Below are positions 18,321-25,734 of a stretch of DNA of 64,000 bases, in pieces. Numbering within the stretch: the stretch's first letter is position 1; each line of letters starts with the position of its first letter. Source of the DNA: Flavobacterium franklandianum (GTDB taxonomy: Bacteria > Bacteroidota > Bacteroidia > Flavobacteriales > Flavobacteriaceae); assembly GCF_007097365.1 (NCBI RefSeq), contig NZ_VJZR01000009.1:62001-126000 (forward strand), in the 5' to 3' direction. The translations under genes were made by a program, and so were the position numbers. The notes under the pieces were generated by a model, which was not told the DNA's origin, searched no databases, and saw nothing but the letters and a program-made list of their open reading frames with translations.

Positions 18321-19160
18321 TTAAAACTCTATTTCGAAGTAAATACTACTTGCTGAAACAGCATCAGTGATGGCTTCGCCTTTCAAAACTGTTCCGGTTG
18401 CGTTGAGTAATTGGAGATTAATTTTCCAATAACCAGTCATAGTCAGCGATAGTTTGCCGTTGTATAAATCCCCAGCAACAATTTGAGTTAAATCTACATT
18501 ATTGGGCGAACTATGATTTCCCATACTTGGCATTCTTGGGTCAATTTTTAATTTATAATTATCTACAACAGGAAAATTCATCATATCTTGCATTTTCCAA
18601 ACCCCTACAACCATCTCATTTATCCCTACTTTTGGATGATGTGGATCAGCATAAGCTACGATATACCTTACGCTATCTGAACCTGTAAATGTAGTCACTC
18701 TTTGTTTTGCCGATGCGGGAACATCAATAACTGAAGTCATTGTGTAAGCTTTCCCACCAATAGTATAATCTATTTTTAAATCCCAATATTCCGTAGTATT
18801 TTGAGCCATTTGAAAAACAATATACCCTTCATAAACTGATCCATCCACAGAAAGTTTTGTCACTGGCGATTTAGGACAAGAATGAGTCATCATTGCCATA
18901 TGCATTACTGGCATCCAAGAAATGGTAGCATTATTTATATATTGATTGGTTGTATTGTCTTTTATTTTCAGAGAAATCTCGTTGAATCCTTGCTCTAAAC
19001 TGCCCATGTGTTTGTATAATTCTATGGTGTGAGTCGTATTTGTAATCTCTTTGACCTTTGTCAATCCGTTTAATTCATTCAATGCAGGCACATCATTATT
19101 TGACGTACATGAAGCAAAAATGGTCACTATAACCAATAGTAATATTCTTAAAAATTTCAT
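18321..19160 (-). CDS. Met/His-rich periplasmic lipoprotein, probably copper-binding
   Basis: This 279-aa lipoprotein has a signal peptide with lipobox (IFASC). It appears to have two beta-sandwich domains resembling YtkA/FixH-like proteins. The first contains WMPVMHMAMMTHSCP, the second DPRMPSMGNHSSPNN, and HPKVG and MQDMMNF lie between them. Such Met/His clusters bind Cu(I)/Cu(II). It sits 59 nt before the copper-type TonB receptor and behind a structured leader (19180-19248) shared with another receptor operon. A chaperone or periplasmic copper store for NosZ is the likely role. The exact family is not certain. Confidence 0.65.
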   Translation of the reverse strand: MKFLRILLLVIVTIFASCTSNNDVPALNELNGLTKVKEITNTTHTIELYKHMGSLEQGFNEISLKIKDNTTNQYINNATISWMPVMHMAMMTHSCPKSPVTKLSVDGSVYEGYIVFQMAQNTTEYWDLKIDYTIGGKAYTMTSVIDVPASAKQRVTTFTGSDSVRYIVAYADPHHPKVGINEMVVGVWKMQDMMNFPVVDNYKLKIDPRMPSMGNHSSPNNVDLTQIVAGDLYNGKLSLTMTGYWKINLQLLNATGTVLKGEAITDAVSASSIYFEIEF

Positions 19161-19179
19161 CTGTTTATATTTATTGTTT

Positions 19180-19248
19180 TTTATTGGAAGATGAAACGCC
19201 TATAATCATTTCGCTGTGTGTCAATGATAACTGTCATAGGCGTTTCAT
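19180..19248 (-). promoter_or_regulatory. Conserved structured leader element, copy 1
   Basis: Read on the minus strand, the element runs from ATGAAACGCC (19248-19239) to a GGCGTTTCAT-CTTCCAAT end. A 13-bp perfect outer stem (ATGAAACGCCTAT with its complement) encloses a bulge GACAGTT and an inner stem ATCATT/AATGAT. It ends ~20 nt before the lipoprotein start. Copy 2 (46872-46940) aligns without gaps. In copy 1 the frame from its ATG stops after four codons (MKRL), so it does not encode a peptide like the one in copy 2. It may be an RNA regulator or a mobile repeat. Confidence 0.65.
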
Positions 19249-19332
19249 TTTATATTTTTTTAAAATTTGGATAATAAATAGTGTTCCGATATATAATTTA
19301 TATCGAAAAAAGTAATTGTAAAAACCGGAAAA

Positions 19333-19707
19333 TTAAGAAATGAAGGTGGGCGGATGAAATACCGAAGCACTATTCAAATAGTAGTATAAGTTCGAATAGT
19401 TGCTGTTTATATTTTGCTTATTGTAAAAGTAAATCGATGCGATTTTGAATGATTTTATTTCTTGAAAAAACAACACTTCTATTTGTTGGGGAGCCATTTT
19501 TTTATCTGAAGAAATTGGAGCCTCCTTTTCAGAAGCTTTGGCCATTTCTTTCATTAAATGACATTTACCGTTGCATTGCATTTTTGGCTTGGCTTTATTG
19601 ATACAAAGCACTTTAGAAATATATTCATAATTAACGACGTATTCTAAAACCGGAAGTATCGGTTTTAGTAACATAAATAACGCTAAAAGGAATAGTATCT
19701 TTTTCAC
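19333..19707 (-). CDS. Small membrane-anchored protein with CNGKC motif, copper-operon partner
   Basis: The protein is 124 aa from the GTG at 19707. A hydrophobic N-terminus (KKILFLLALFMLLKPILPVL) precedes a conserved-looking MQCNGKCHLMKEMAKASE segment and a variable tail ending in HPP. I know proteins of this shape only as small uncharacterised Bacteroidetes proteins beside metal genes. The longer frame starting at 19728 is unlikely because a -7 element TATATTTG (19712-19719) lies just upstream of the GTG. The mRNA may begin within a few bases of the start codon (leaderless). It heads the operon with the lipoprotein and TonB receptor. A metal-related role is inferred. Confidence 0.6.
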   Translation of the reverse strand: MKKILFLLALFMLLKPILPVLEYVVNYEYISKVLCINKAKPKMQCNGKCHLMKEMAKASEKEAPISSDKKMAPQQIEVLFFQEIKSFKIASIYFYNKQNINSNYSNLYYYLNSASVFHPPTFIS

Positions 19708-19711
19708 GATG

Positions 19712-19755
19712 CAAATATAGCACTCCATTTAAAATTATTTTTATGATTTTGGTCA
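19712..19755 (-). promoter_or_regulatory. Fnr-like site and -7 element of the copper operon
   Basis: On the minus strand a perfect TATATTTG (19712-19719) is preceded by the palindrome-like TGATTTTGGTCA (19744-19755, extended ATGA...TCAT). Its centre is 37.5 bp from the last base of the -7 element, one base from the spacing at the nos and 604-aa promoters. The site lies between this operon and the divergent crp gene, so it could also affect crp expression. Confidence 0.55.
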
Positions 19756-19850
19756 TATTTTAATTAACTTTATGCAACTTAAATTTGTGGCTATAATTTG
19801 TATTTGCCAAGTAATTTTCGAAAAAATACATAAATTATTAGAAATCAGTT

Positions 19851-20444
19851 ATGCAGATAGATTTAGATTTACTTTATTCTTGGGGTGCAGTAGCCAAAAA
19901 ATACAAGAAAAATGAAATTATTTTTGATGAAGATGAAACAGCTAATTTTTACTATCAAATTCTAGATGGCAGCGTCAGATTATACAATTCGAATGATGAA
20001 GGAAAGGAGTTTACCCAAGGTATTTTTTGCGAAGGAGATGGTTTTGGAGAGCCACCTTTATTTATAAATGAAACCTATCCTTCAAAGGCAATAACGATTC
20101 TGGACAGTACCATTTTAAAATTATCAAAGGATAAATTTTTAAAAATCCTCGATGAATATCCGTCCATTCAAAAATATTTTTTGGTTTTACTAGCTCAAAA
20201 AATTCATTCCAAATCTAAGACTTCAAAAGAAATCATCAACCAAAAACCTGAGTTTAGAATCATCGCTTTTTTAAATTCGTTCAAGAAAAAATCAGGATGT
20301 ACCAATGAAAAAATACTTATTCCGTACACTCGTCAAGAAATTGCCAATTATACGGGATTGAGAGTGGAAACGGTTATTCGGGTTTTTGCAAAAATGCACG
20401 AGGCTAATAAAGTAGAAATCATCCATCACAAAATATATTATTAA
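19851..20444 (+). CDS. Crp/Fnr-family transcriptional regulator
   Basis: This 197-aa protein has a cyclic-nucleotide-like sensor domain (~15-115) and a C-terminal winged helix (~150-190). The recognition helix GLRVETVIRVFAKM keeps the Glu and Arg that read G bases in the TGA half-sites of Crp and Fnr, consistent with TGAT-N4-ATCA sites nearby. It lacks the N-terminal Cys cluster of true FNR, so oxygen sensing by a 4Fe-4S cluster is unlikely. A DNR-like haem/NO sensor is possible. It lies inside the N2O island and overlaps the next gene by one base (TAATG). It is the best candidate regulator of the three Fnr-like promoters. Confidence 0.88.
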   Translation: MQIDLDLLYSWGAVAKKYKKNEIIFDEDETANFYYQILDGSVRLYNSNDEGKEFTQGIFCEGDGFGEPPLFINETYPSKAITILDSTILKLSKDKFLKILDEYPSIQKYFLVLLAQKIHSKSKTSKEIINQKPEFRIIAFLNSFKKKSGCTNEKILIPYTRQEIANYTGLRVETVIRVFAKMHEANKVEIIHHKIYY

Positions 20445-21676
20445 TGGTATTGAACACGAAATTCTGGTTAAAAATCTCGTTGCTAAACCTATGTTTAGTT
20501 GCATTACTTGGCGTTTTGATGCGGTATAAAATAGGTTTTGAATTCCCATACTTAGACCAAAAACATTTGCAGCACTCCCACTCTCATTTTGCTTTTTCTG
20601 GCTGGATAAGTCATACTTTAATGGTGTTAATGATATATTATCTTCAGAGTAAAATTGCCGAATTTCAAGGAAATAAATACAAAAAAATCATTATTACCAA
20701 CTTGATTTGCTCTTACGGAATGCTTGTTTCCTTTATTATCGAAGGCTACGGTTTGGTTTCTATAACACTTTCTACAGCTTCCATATTAGTTTCTTATATT
20801 TTTGCCTATCGATTTATCAAGGATTTAAAATTATTGAATGATGATTTGTTGGCGAAAAGCTGGTTTAAGGCTGCGCTGTTTTTCAATGTAATTTCTTCTT
20901 TCGGCACTTTTTATTTAGCCTATATGATGGCGAGCAAAAATGTGGTTCAGGATTGGTATCTTTCGTCGATATATTATTATCTGCATTTTCAATATAACGG
21001 TTGGTTTTTCTTTGCTTGCATGGGATTGGCATTTGGCTTTATAAACCTACGGAAATCCGAACATTCCTTTTATGAAAAATCGTTCAAATTGTTTGCAGCA
21101 GCTTGTATTCCTGGGTATTTTTTATCAACTCTTTGGTTGGACTTACCTCTTTGGCTTTATGTACTTACGGTTCTTGCTGCGATAATCCAAGTTTTTGCTT
21201 GGTTTAAACTTTTGGTAATTTTATTAAAAACAAAAAGGAATTCTTTAGAAAATCATGCTCCATTATTGCGCTTTATCTTGTTGTTTGTTGGTTTTGCCTT
21301 GAGTATAAAACTTTTGCTTCAATTGGGTTCTACAATTCCAGTTATTAGTCAGTTGGCTTTTGAATTTAGACCTATTGTCATTGCTTATTTGCACTTGGTT
21401 TTATTGGCAATAATCACCTTGTTTATACTTTTTTATATTTATGCGAATCACTTGATTTTCATCAACAGGAAAATAAAATATGGAATAGTATTATTTTCGA
21501 TTGGCGTCTTGTTAAACGAAATTGTATTGGCTGTTCAAGGTTTTGCATCATTAAGCTACACTGTGATTCCGTTTGTAAATGAAATACTTTTTGCAGTTGC
21601 AGTTATTTTATTTATTGGAATTGTAATCACTTCGTATTTTTCCATAAAAAAAGTTAAAAATAATCCTCCTTTATGA
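20444..21676 (+). CDS. Polytopic membrane protein with conserved His residues, possibly related to haem-copper oxidase subunit I
   Basis: This 410-aa integral membrane protein has about 11-12 hydrophobic segments. Histidines lie in or next to helices: QHSHSHFAFSGWISH (near 45), YYYLHFQYNGWFFF (near 180) and AYLHLVLLAI (near 305). The HSHFAFSGW and LHF-NGW wording recalls the haem-ligand helices of the NorB/CcoN branch of haem-copper oxidases, but the spacing does not let me assign the CuB ligands. NnrS-like haem-copper proteins are an alternative. It is translationally coupled to the Crp/Fnr regulator and lies within the nos island, which fits a role in nitrogen-oxide metabolism or sensing. 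Confidence 0.5.
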   Translation: MVLNTKFWLKISLLNLCLVALLGVLMRYKIGFEFPYLDQKHLQHSHSHFAFSGWISHTLMVLMIYYLQSKIAEFQGNKYKKIIITNLICSYGMLVSFIIEGYGLVSITLSTASILVSYIFAYRFIKDLKLLNDDLLAKSWFKAALFFNVISSFGTFYLAYMMASKNVVQDWYLSSIYYYLHFQYNGWFFFACMGLAFGFINLRKSEHSFYEKSFKLFAAACIPGYFLSTLWLDLPLWLYVLTVLAAIIQVFAWFKLLVILLKTKRNSLENHAPLLRFILLFVGFALSIKLLLQLGSTIPVISQLAFEFRPIVIAYLHLVLLAIITLFILFYIYANHLIFINRKIKYGIVLFSIGVLLNEIVLAVQGFASLSYTVIPFVNEILFAVAVILFIGIVITSYFSIKKVKNNPPL

Positions 21677-21742
21677 TTGTACTCATAAAATAAAGGTTCA
21701 AAAATTAAGTGCTTTGCTTTATAAAACTAAAGTATTTTAATT

Positions 21743-22291
21743 ATGAAAAAACCAATTCACTTTTTGTTAATTGCTTGTTTTGTTGCCTTTTTCGGATGCA
21801 AACAAAATAGCGAAGCTACAACTGAAACCGAGAACACAGAAATTCCTGGAGCAGGACAATCTGCAGTTCAAGACGAAACTTCGGCACCAAACATCGTTCA
21901 AGTTGCCTCAGGAAGTAAAGATCACACTACTCTTGTGGCTGCCGTGAAAGCAGCTTCCTTAGTAGATGCCTTGAGCAATGCAGGACCATTTACCGTTTTT
22001 GCCCCAACAAATGCCGCTTTCGACAAACTTCCTGCTGGAACTGTTGAAGGATTGTTGAAACCTGAGAAAAAAGGGGATTTAGAAAATATTTTGGGCTACC
22101 ACACTTATGTGGGAACATTGAAAACACAATATATGAATGACGGTCAAGAGTATGATATGGTTTTTGGCGGAAAAGTGAAAATCACTAAAAAAGGCGACAA
22201 AACGTATGTAAATGGTTCCGAAATTGTAGCATCAATACCAACATCTAACGGGATTATTCATGTGATTGGCGATGTGTTGCTTCCAAAATAA
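21743..22291 (+). CDS. Fasciclin-domain lipoprotein
   Basis: This 182-aa protein has a lipobox (VAFFGC), an acidic Thr/Glu-rich linker and one fasciclin (FAS1) domain (~55-180) with the hallmark GPFTVFAPTNAAFDKLP and a final NGIIHVIGDVLLP. It is probably outer-membrane or periplasm anchored. FAS1 proteins mediate adhesion or have unknown periplasmic roles. Small FAS1 lipoproteins often occur beside nos or copper genes in Bacteroidetes, but their function there is not known to me. Confidence 0.9.
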   Translation: MKKPIHFLLIACFVAFFGCKQNSEATTETENTEIPGAGQSAVQDETSAPNIVQVASGSKDHTTLVAAVKAASLVDALSNAGPFTVFAPTNAAFDKLPAGTVEGLLKPEKKGDLENILGYHTYVGTLKTQYMNDGQEYDMVFGGKVKITKKGDKTYVNGSEIVASIPTSNGIIHVIGDVLLPK

Positions 22292-22320
22292 GATTATTAA
22301 TTCGCTTTCATAGGTTAAAC

Positions 22321-22357
22321 AAAAAAAGCGTGAGTTGCAGTAACTCACGCTTTTTTT
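22321..22357. terminator. Bidirectional rho-independent terminator
   Basis: GCGTGAGTT (22328-22336) pairs with AACTCACGC (22342-22350). An A-run lies on the left and a T-run on the right. It ends the fasciclin gene on the plus strand and could end the nos/haemoglobin transcript on the minus strand. Confidence 0.9.
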
Positions 22358-22375
22358 ATGGAATGGATATGCAAT

Positions 22376-22468
22376 TATACCGATTATAAATTGCTTCGCC
22401 TGTTCGCTGAGGCTCGGGTCAATATTGTTCAATAAAAATTGGATTGTTTTCAAAATATATCGGTATTA
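22376..22468. repeat. Inverted-repeat-bounded element containing a dispersed repeat
   Basis: Near-complementary ends TATACCGATTATA (22376-22388) and TATATCGGTATTA (22456-22468) bound a 93-bp element. Inside, 22392-22419 is (reverse strand) a copy of a dispersed repeat of the form ACCGAGCGTCAGCRAACTGG then CGAAGCA, also seen at 30084-30108 and 44146-44172. No coding potential was seen. The form resembles a miniature mobile element. Confidence 0.55.
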
Positions 22469-22508
22469 CACCAAATCGATTTAGACTATTTTAAAAAAGT
22501 GGTTGGTA

Positions 22509-22880
22509 TTATCTGTGTGCCGTATGCATCATTGCCGCTGCGATATTGGTCGCTCTTTGTTTGATTTCTTCTGCTTTTGCACCTACAAATAATTCATCGA
22601 CAGTAGTATCAAACAAGGTATTCCAATGTTGAAAATGTTCTAGTCTCACTTCACTTTTTTTATGCAATTCTTCGTGTACCTGCATTGGATTTCCGTCGTA
22701 ATTTCCAGACGAAAATAAAATATTTTCAAAAAAATCACACATTTTAGGTAAATGATGGTTCCAATTTACTTTGGCTACATCGTTAAAAAAATAACTGATT
22801 ACCAAATCCTCTTGTACTTTTCCGTAAAAAGTAGTTACCAATTTTTCAATGTCTGACCTGTTTTTGATATCTGTTTTCAT
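22509..22880 (-). CDS. Group III truncated haemoglobin
   Basis: This 123-aa globin matches the group III truncated class (like Campylobacter Ctb). Distal-side residues lie in VNWNHHLPKMCDFFENILF and the proximal His in RLEHFQHWNTLFDTTV, with the conserved Phe and Trp. It is the last gene of the nos operon, 12 nt after nosY. A role in binding NO or oxygen, protecting NosZ and respiration from NO, is plausible. The haem-binding call is firm; the physiological role is inferred from context. Confidence 0.88.
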   Translation of the reverse strand: MKTDIKNRSDIEKLVTTFYGKVQEDLVISYFFNDVAKVNWNHHLPKMCDFFENILFSSGNYDGNPMQVHEELHKKSEVRLEHFQHWNTLFDTTVDELFVGAKAEEIKQRATNIAAAMMHTAHR

Positions 22881-22891
22881 TTTTATACTTT

Positions 22892-23659
22892 TTACAAATC
22901 TTTATTTTTAAACTTTTTAAGCGAAATATAAAACGGAATAATTGCCCACAAACACAAAAACATAAACGACACCATCAATCCTATTGCGGTTCCAAAAAAG
23001 TCTTTGAATATTGCTCCCGTATAACCCATCATTGCTGAGACATCAAGCTGCAATAAAATTTGAATTCGTGCCAAATCTATTGGGCTAAAAGCCGTTACCG
23101 CTACCATTGCTTTTTCGATTGGATATTCCGAAAATTGGAATAACAAGAACAAAACCAGACCATCAAAAAGTAAAGCAAAATACAACCAAGTCATTATGGC
23201 AATGCCAATTCCTTTGGCCTTATCTCTGGTGAGAATCGAACTTAAAAACGCCAAAGCCACAAAAATTATGGAAATCAAACAACCTACAATTACCATCATT
23301 ATTCCAACACTGTCAGGCGCATTAACCAATAGCGGAATTCCTGCTCCAATAAAAAAAGCAGCAACCATTGACAATGACAATCCTAGGAATAAACTCAACC
23401 AAATCTTTTTCCGTTTTACAGGCTGACTCAACAAAAGCTCAATAAACTCCGAGGAATTGTATAAATAAATAGTGGCAAAAAGGATTGAAACTAGTGGAAC
23501 CGTAAATAAAATTACGTTCAAAATAGTAAGCAATCCTTTGGCAGAATTGTCTTCTAACCCAAAAGAACTCCAAGAAAGTAGTGCTAAAATCAAGGTGTAA
23601 GCCAACACAATCTTGTTTTTTAGAATGTCGAGAAATATAATTTTTATGATTCTGTTCAT
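22892..23659 (-). CDS. nosY: NosY-type ABC transporter permease
   Basis: This 255-aa membrane protein has about six transmembrane segments, beginning with IIFLDILKNKIVLAYTLILAL, in the ABC-2 style of NosY. With NosF (ATPase) and NosD (periplasmic) it forms the complex needed to mature the CuZ centre of N2O reductase. A 96-bp gap with an inverted repeat separates it from nosF upstream, but gene order and strand indicate the same operon. Trailing gene: truncated haemoglobin. Confidence 0.88.
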   Translation of the reverse strand: MNRIIKIIFLDILKNKIVLAYTLILALLSWSSFGLEDNSAKGLLTILNVILFTVPLVSILFATIYLYNSSEFIELLLSQPVKRKKIWLSLFLGLSLSMVAAFFIGAGIPLLVNAPDSVGIMMVIVGCLISIIFVALAFLSSILTRDKAKGIGIAIMTWLYFALLFDGLVLFLLFQFSEYPIEKAMVAVTAFSPIDLARIQILLQLDVSAMMGYTGAIFKDFFGTAIGLMVSFMFLCLWAIIPFYISLKKFKNKDL

Positions 23660-23690
23660 AATACAAAAATTAAGTTTTATTTCTTTTTCA

Positions 23691-23743
23691 AACCATTAAG
23701 AAAATTAAGAAAACACTTAATGAAACTTAATTTCATAATGGTT
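23691..23743. repeat. AACCATTA inverted repeat between nosF and nosY
   Basis: AACCATTA (23691-23698) and TAATGGTT (23736-23743) enclose AT-rich AAGAAAATTAAG-type sequence. The same ends and core occur between nosZ and the nosL fusion (26785-26848). They could fold in the nos mRNA and tune expression or stability of downstream genes. Confidence 0.7.
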
Positions 23744-23755
23744 CAAAATTAAGTT

Positions 23756-24463
23756 TCATTGTTTTGATTTCAAAATACTTGCAATTGCCTTTGAAATTCT
23801 TTGTTCGTTTGTTGTTTGCAATAAATCGTGAACTGTTTTATGAAAATGAACTTTGCCGTCTTGCATAAAAATAATTTCGCTTATCAAATCATCGAGTTCG
23901 CTCAATAGATGGGAAGTAATCAGGATGAGTTTTCCTTTTTCTCGCTCCTTTATTATTTTTTCTTTCAATATTTCCGAAGCCAAAGGATCTAAACCCGCTG
24001 TAGGTTCATCTAAAATCAACACATCGGGATTAAACAGAAAAGCCAATGTAGCACTCACCTTTTGGGTTGTTCCTCCTGAAAGCGTCCGCATTTGTTTGTC
24101 GAATATTTTTTCGAGTTCGAAAGCTTTGATTAAATCCTCATCCAAAACGGCATCTGAATTTCTAATTTTTTTCATCATTTCGATGATTTGACCCACCGTC
24201 ATATAATCTGGATAACGTCCTATTTGCGGCATATAACCAATTTGTTCCCGATATTTATATTTATTGAGTATCGATTTTTGGTCAAACAAAATATCGCCTT
24301 TACTAGGAATCACCATTCCCAAAACACTTTTTATCAAAGTGGTTTTTCCACAACCATTAGGACCAATTAGTGCGACACATTTTCCTTTATTGAAAGTAAG
24401 ATTGACATCACTTAAAACTTCTAACTTTCCGAATTTTTTATATATATTTTTAATTTCAATCAT
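23756..24463 (-). CDS. nosF: NosF copper-maturation ABC ATPase
   Basis: This 235-aa ABC ATPase has Walker A GPNGCGKTT (34-42), a Q-loop GYMPQIGRYPDYM, the signature LSGGTTQKV and Walker B VLILDEPTAGLDP. It powers the NosDFY complex that loads copper and sulfur into NosZ. It overlaps nosD by 4 nt (ATGA), showing tight coupling. The family assignment comes from sequence and from position between nosD and nosY. Confidence 0.93.
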   Translation of the reverse strand: MIEIKNIYKKFGKLEVLSDVNLTFNKGKCVALIGPNGCGKTTLIKSVLGMVIPSKGDILFDQKSILNKYKYREQIGYMPQIGRYPDYMTVGQIIEMMKKIRNSDAVLDEDLIKAFELEKIFDKQMRTLSGGTTQKVSATLAFLFNPDVLILDEPTAGLDPLASEILKEKIIKEREKGKLILITSHLLSELDDLISEIIFMQDGKVHFHKTVHDLLQTTNEQRISKAIASILKSKQ

Positions 24464-25689
24464 AGCGATAATGAGTGCATTAATGGTGTTTTGTCGATAA
24501 AATTATCAGGTGTGATACTGGGTAATATTTTCTCAGATTTATCTAAAAGTGTTATCATAAAGCTTCTGAAAAGTAACATCGCTGAAGGGTTATTTTCAGT
24601 AAGAACTGCGAACAAACTCAAGGGTCGAAATGGCACATCACCAACTCCGTTTTTGTCTAAATCATAGCCTTCATATTTGTCCCAATAATTGCCATCAAAA
24701 GTATTCAAAACCAGACTTCCGTTAGTGCTAATATCAAAAGTGTTCCCAACAAAATTGTTGTTTTTAATGATGTTTTCCATACAACTCGCTTGAATTTTCA
24801 TTCCCCAACCATTGGCTTCAAAAATGTTTTTTTCGACTAAAATTCGGCTTGTTCCTTCCATATGAATTCCTGATGTATTTCTAGAAAATTTGTTCCCAAT
24901 AATGTAACTGTCTGAGATTTCTTTTAGGAACAATCCGTAAGCTGCATCGCCCCAATTTTCTTCAAAATAATTATTAAACATTTTCACTCTTCGGGTAAAC
25001 ATAACCGCCACTCCAGCACCATTATTTTTGAAAACATTAGAAATATAAGCATCATCATTAGAAAACATAAAATGCAATCCGTAACGAACATTATGAGTAG
25101 AAATATTTCGCCAGATTACCGAATTAGTGACAAATTCGAAATAAATCCCATCTCGATGACCTGAAATAGTATTGGCAGTAACTTGAAGACTATCACTTTT
25201 CCAACAATGAATTCCGTTACCAATTAGTTGTTCTTGCTTTCCGGAGGCTTTAATCTTATTATTTTTGATAATACAATTCGTTCCGTTTTGAATATAAATC
25301 CCGAAGAAATTATTGTCGAGAATATTGTTTTGTATCACAACATTTTTTCGGTTATAGACTTTTATTCCGCAAGGATCTTCAAGAGTTCCATAGCCTGAAT
25401 TGATTACTTTAAAACCTTGAACTATGACACCATCGGCTTTTATAGACAAAACTTCATATTTTTTTTGGCCGTCTAATGTTGGATAACTTATGCCTAGAAA
25501 AGTTATTTTTTTATTAATACTAATATTTCCTTCTTTATAAATTCCTTTATACACTAAAATTGTATCGTCAACTTTGGCCAAAGCAATTGCTTTTTTAATA
25601 GATTTTAAAGGTTTATTTATCCCTACTTCAATCACTTTAGCTTGAAGAAAGAATGAAAATAGCAGAAAAAAAAAGATGATGTTTTTCAT
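24460..25689 (-). CDS. nosD: NosD periplasmic copper-maturation protein
   Basis: This 409-aa exported protein starts with a signal peptide (IIFFFLLFSFFLQA) and consists of right-handed beta-helix repeats (many N-x-I-x-x-N turns such as NVVIQNNILDNNFFGIYIQN), typical of NosD/CASH domains. It docks on NosFY in the membrane and delivers copper to apo-NosZ. Gene order nosL-nosD-nosF-nosY is conserved in nos clusters. Its end overlaps nosF. Confidence 0.92.
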   Translation of the reverse strand: MKNIIFFFLLFSFFLQAKVIEVGINKPLKSIKKAIALAKVDDTILVYKGIYKEGNISINKKITFLGISYPTLDGQKKYEVLSIKADGVIVQGFKVINSGYGTLEDPCGIKVYNRKNVVIQNNILDNNFFGIYIQNGTNCIIKNNKIKASGKQEQLIGNGIHCWKSDSLQVTANTISGHRDGIYFEFVTNSVIWRNISTHNVRYGLHFMFSNDDAYISNVFKNNGAGVAVMFTRRVKMFNNYFEENWGDAAYGLFLKEISDSYIIGNKFSRNTSGIHMEGTSRILVEKNIFEANGWGMKIQASCMENIIKNNNFVGNTFDISTNGSLVLNTFDGNYWDKYEGYDLDKNGVGDVPFRPLSLFAVLTENNPSAMLLFRSFMITLLDKSEKILPSITPDNFIDKTPLMHSLSL

Positions 25690-25734
25690 TTTTGTAATAA
25701 CTAACTATTGAAAAGTTTAAAGCTTAACAAAAAA

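Noticed and set aside
19226..19237. TGATAACTGTCA as a fourth Fnr-like site upstream of the copper lipoprotein
   Set aside because: It aligns with the shared leader element (CGACAATTATCA in copy 2) and has no -7 element at the spacing seen for the other three sites, so RNA structure explains it better.
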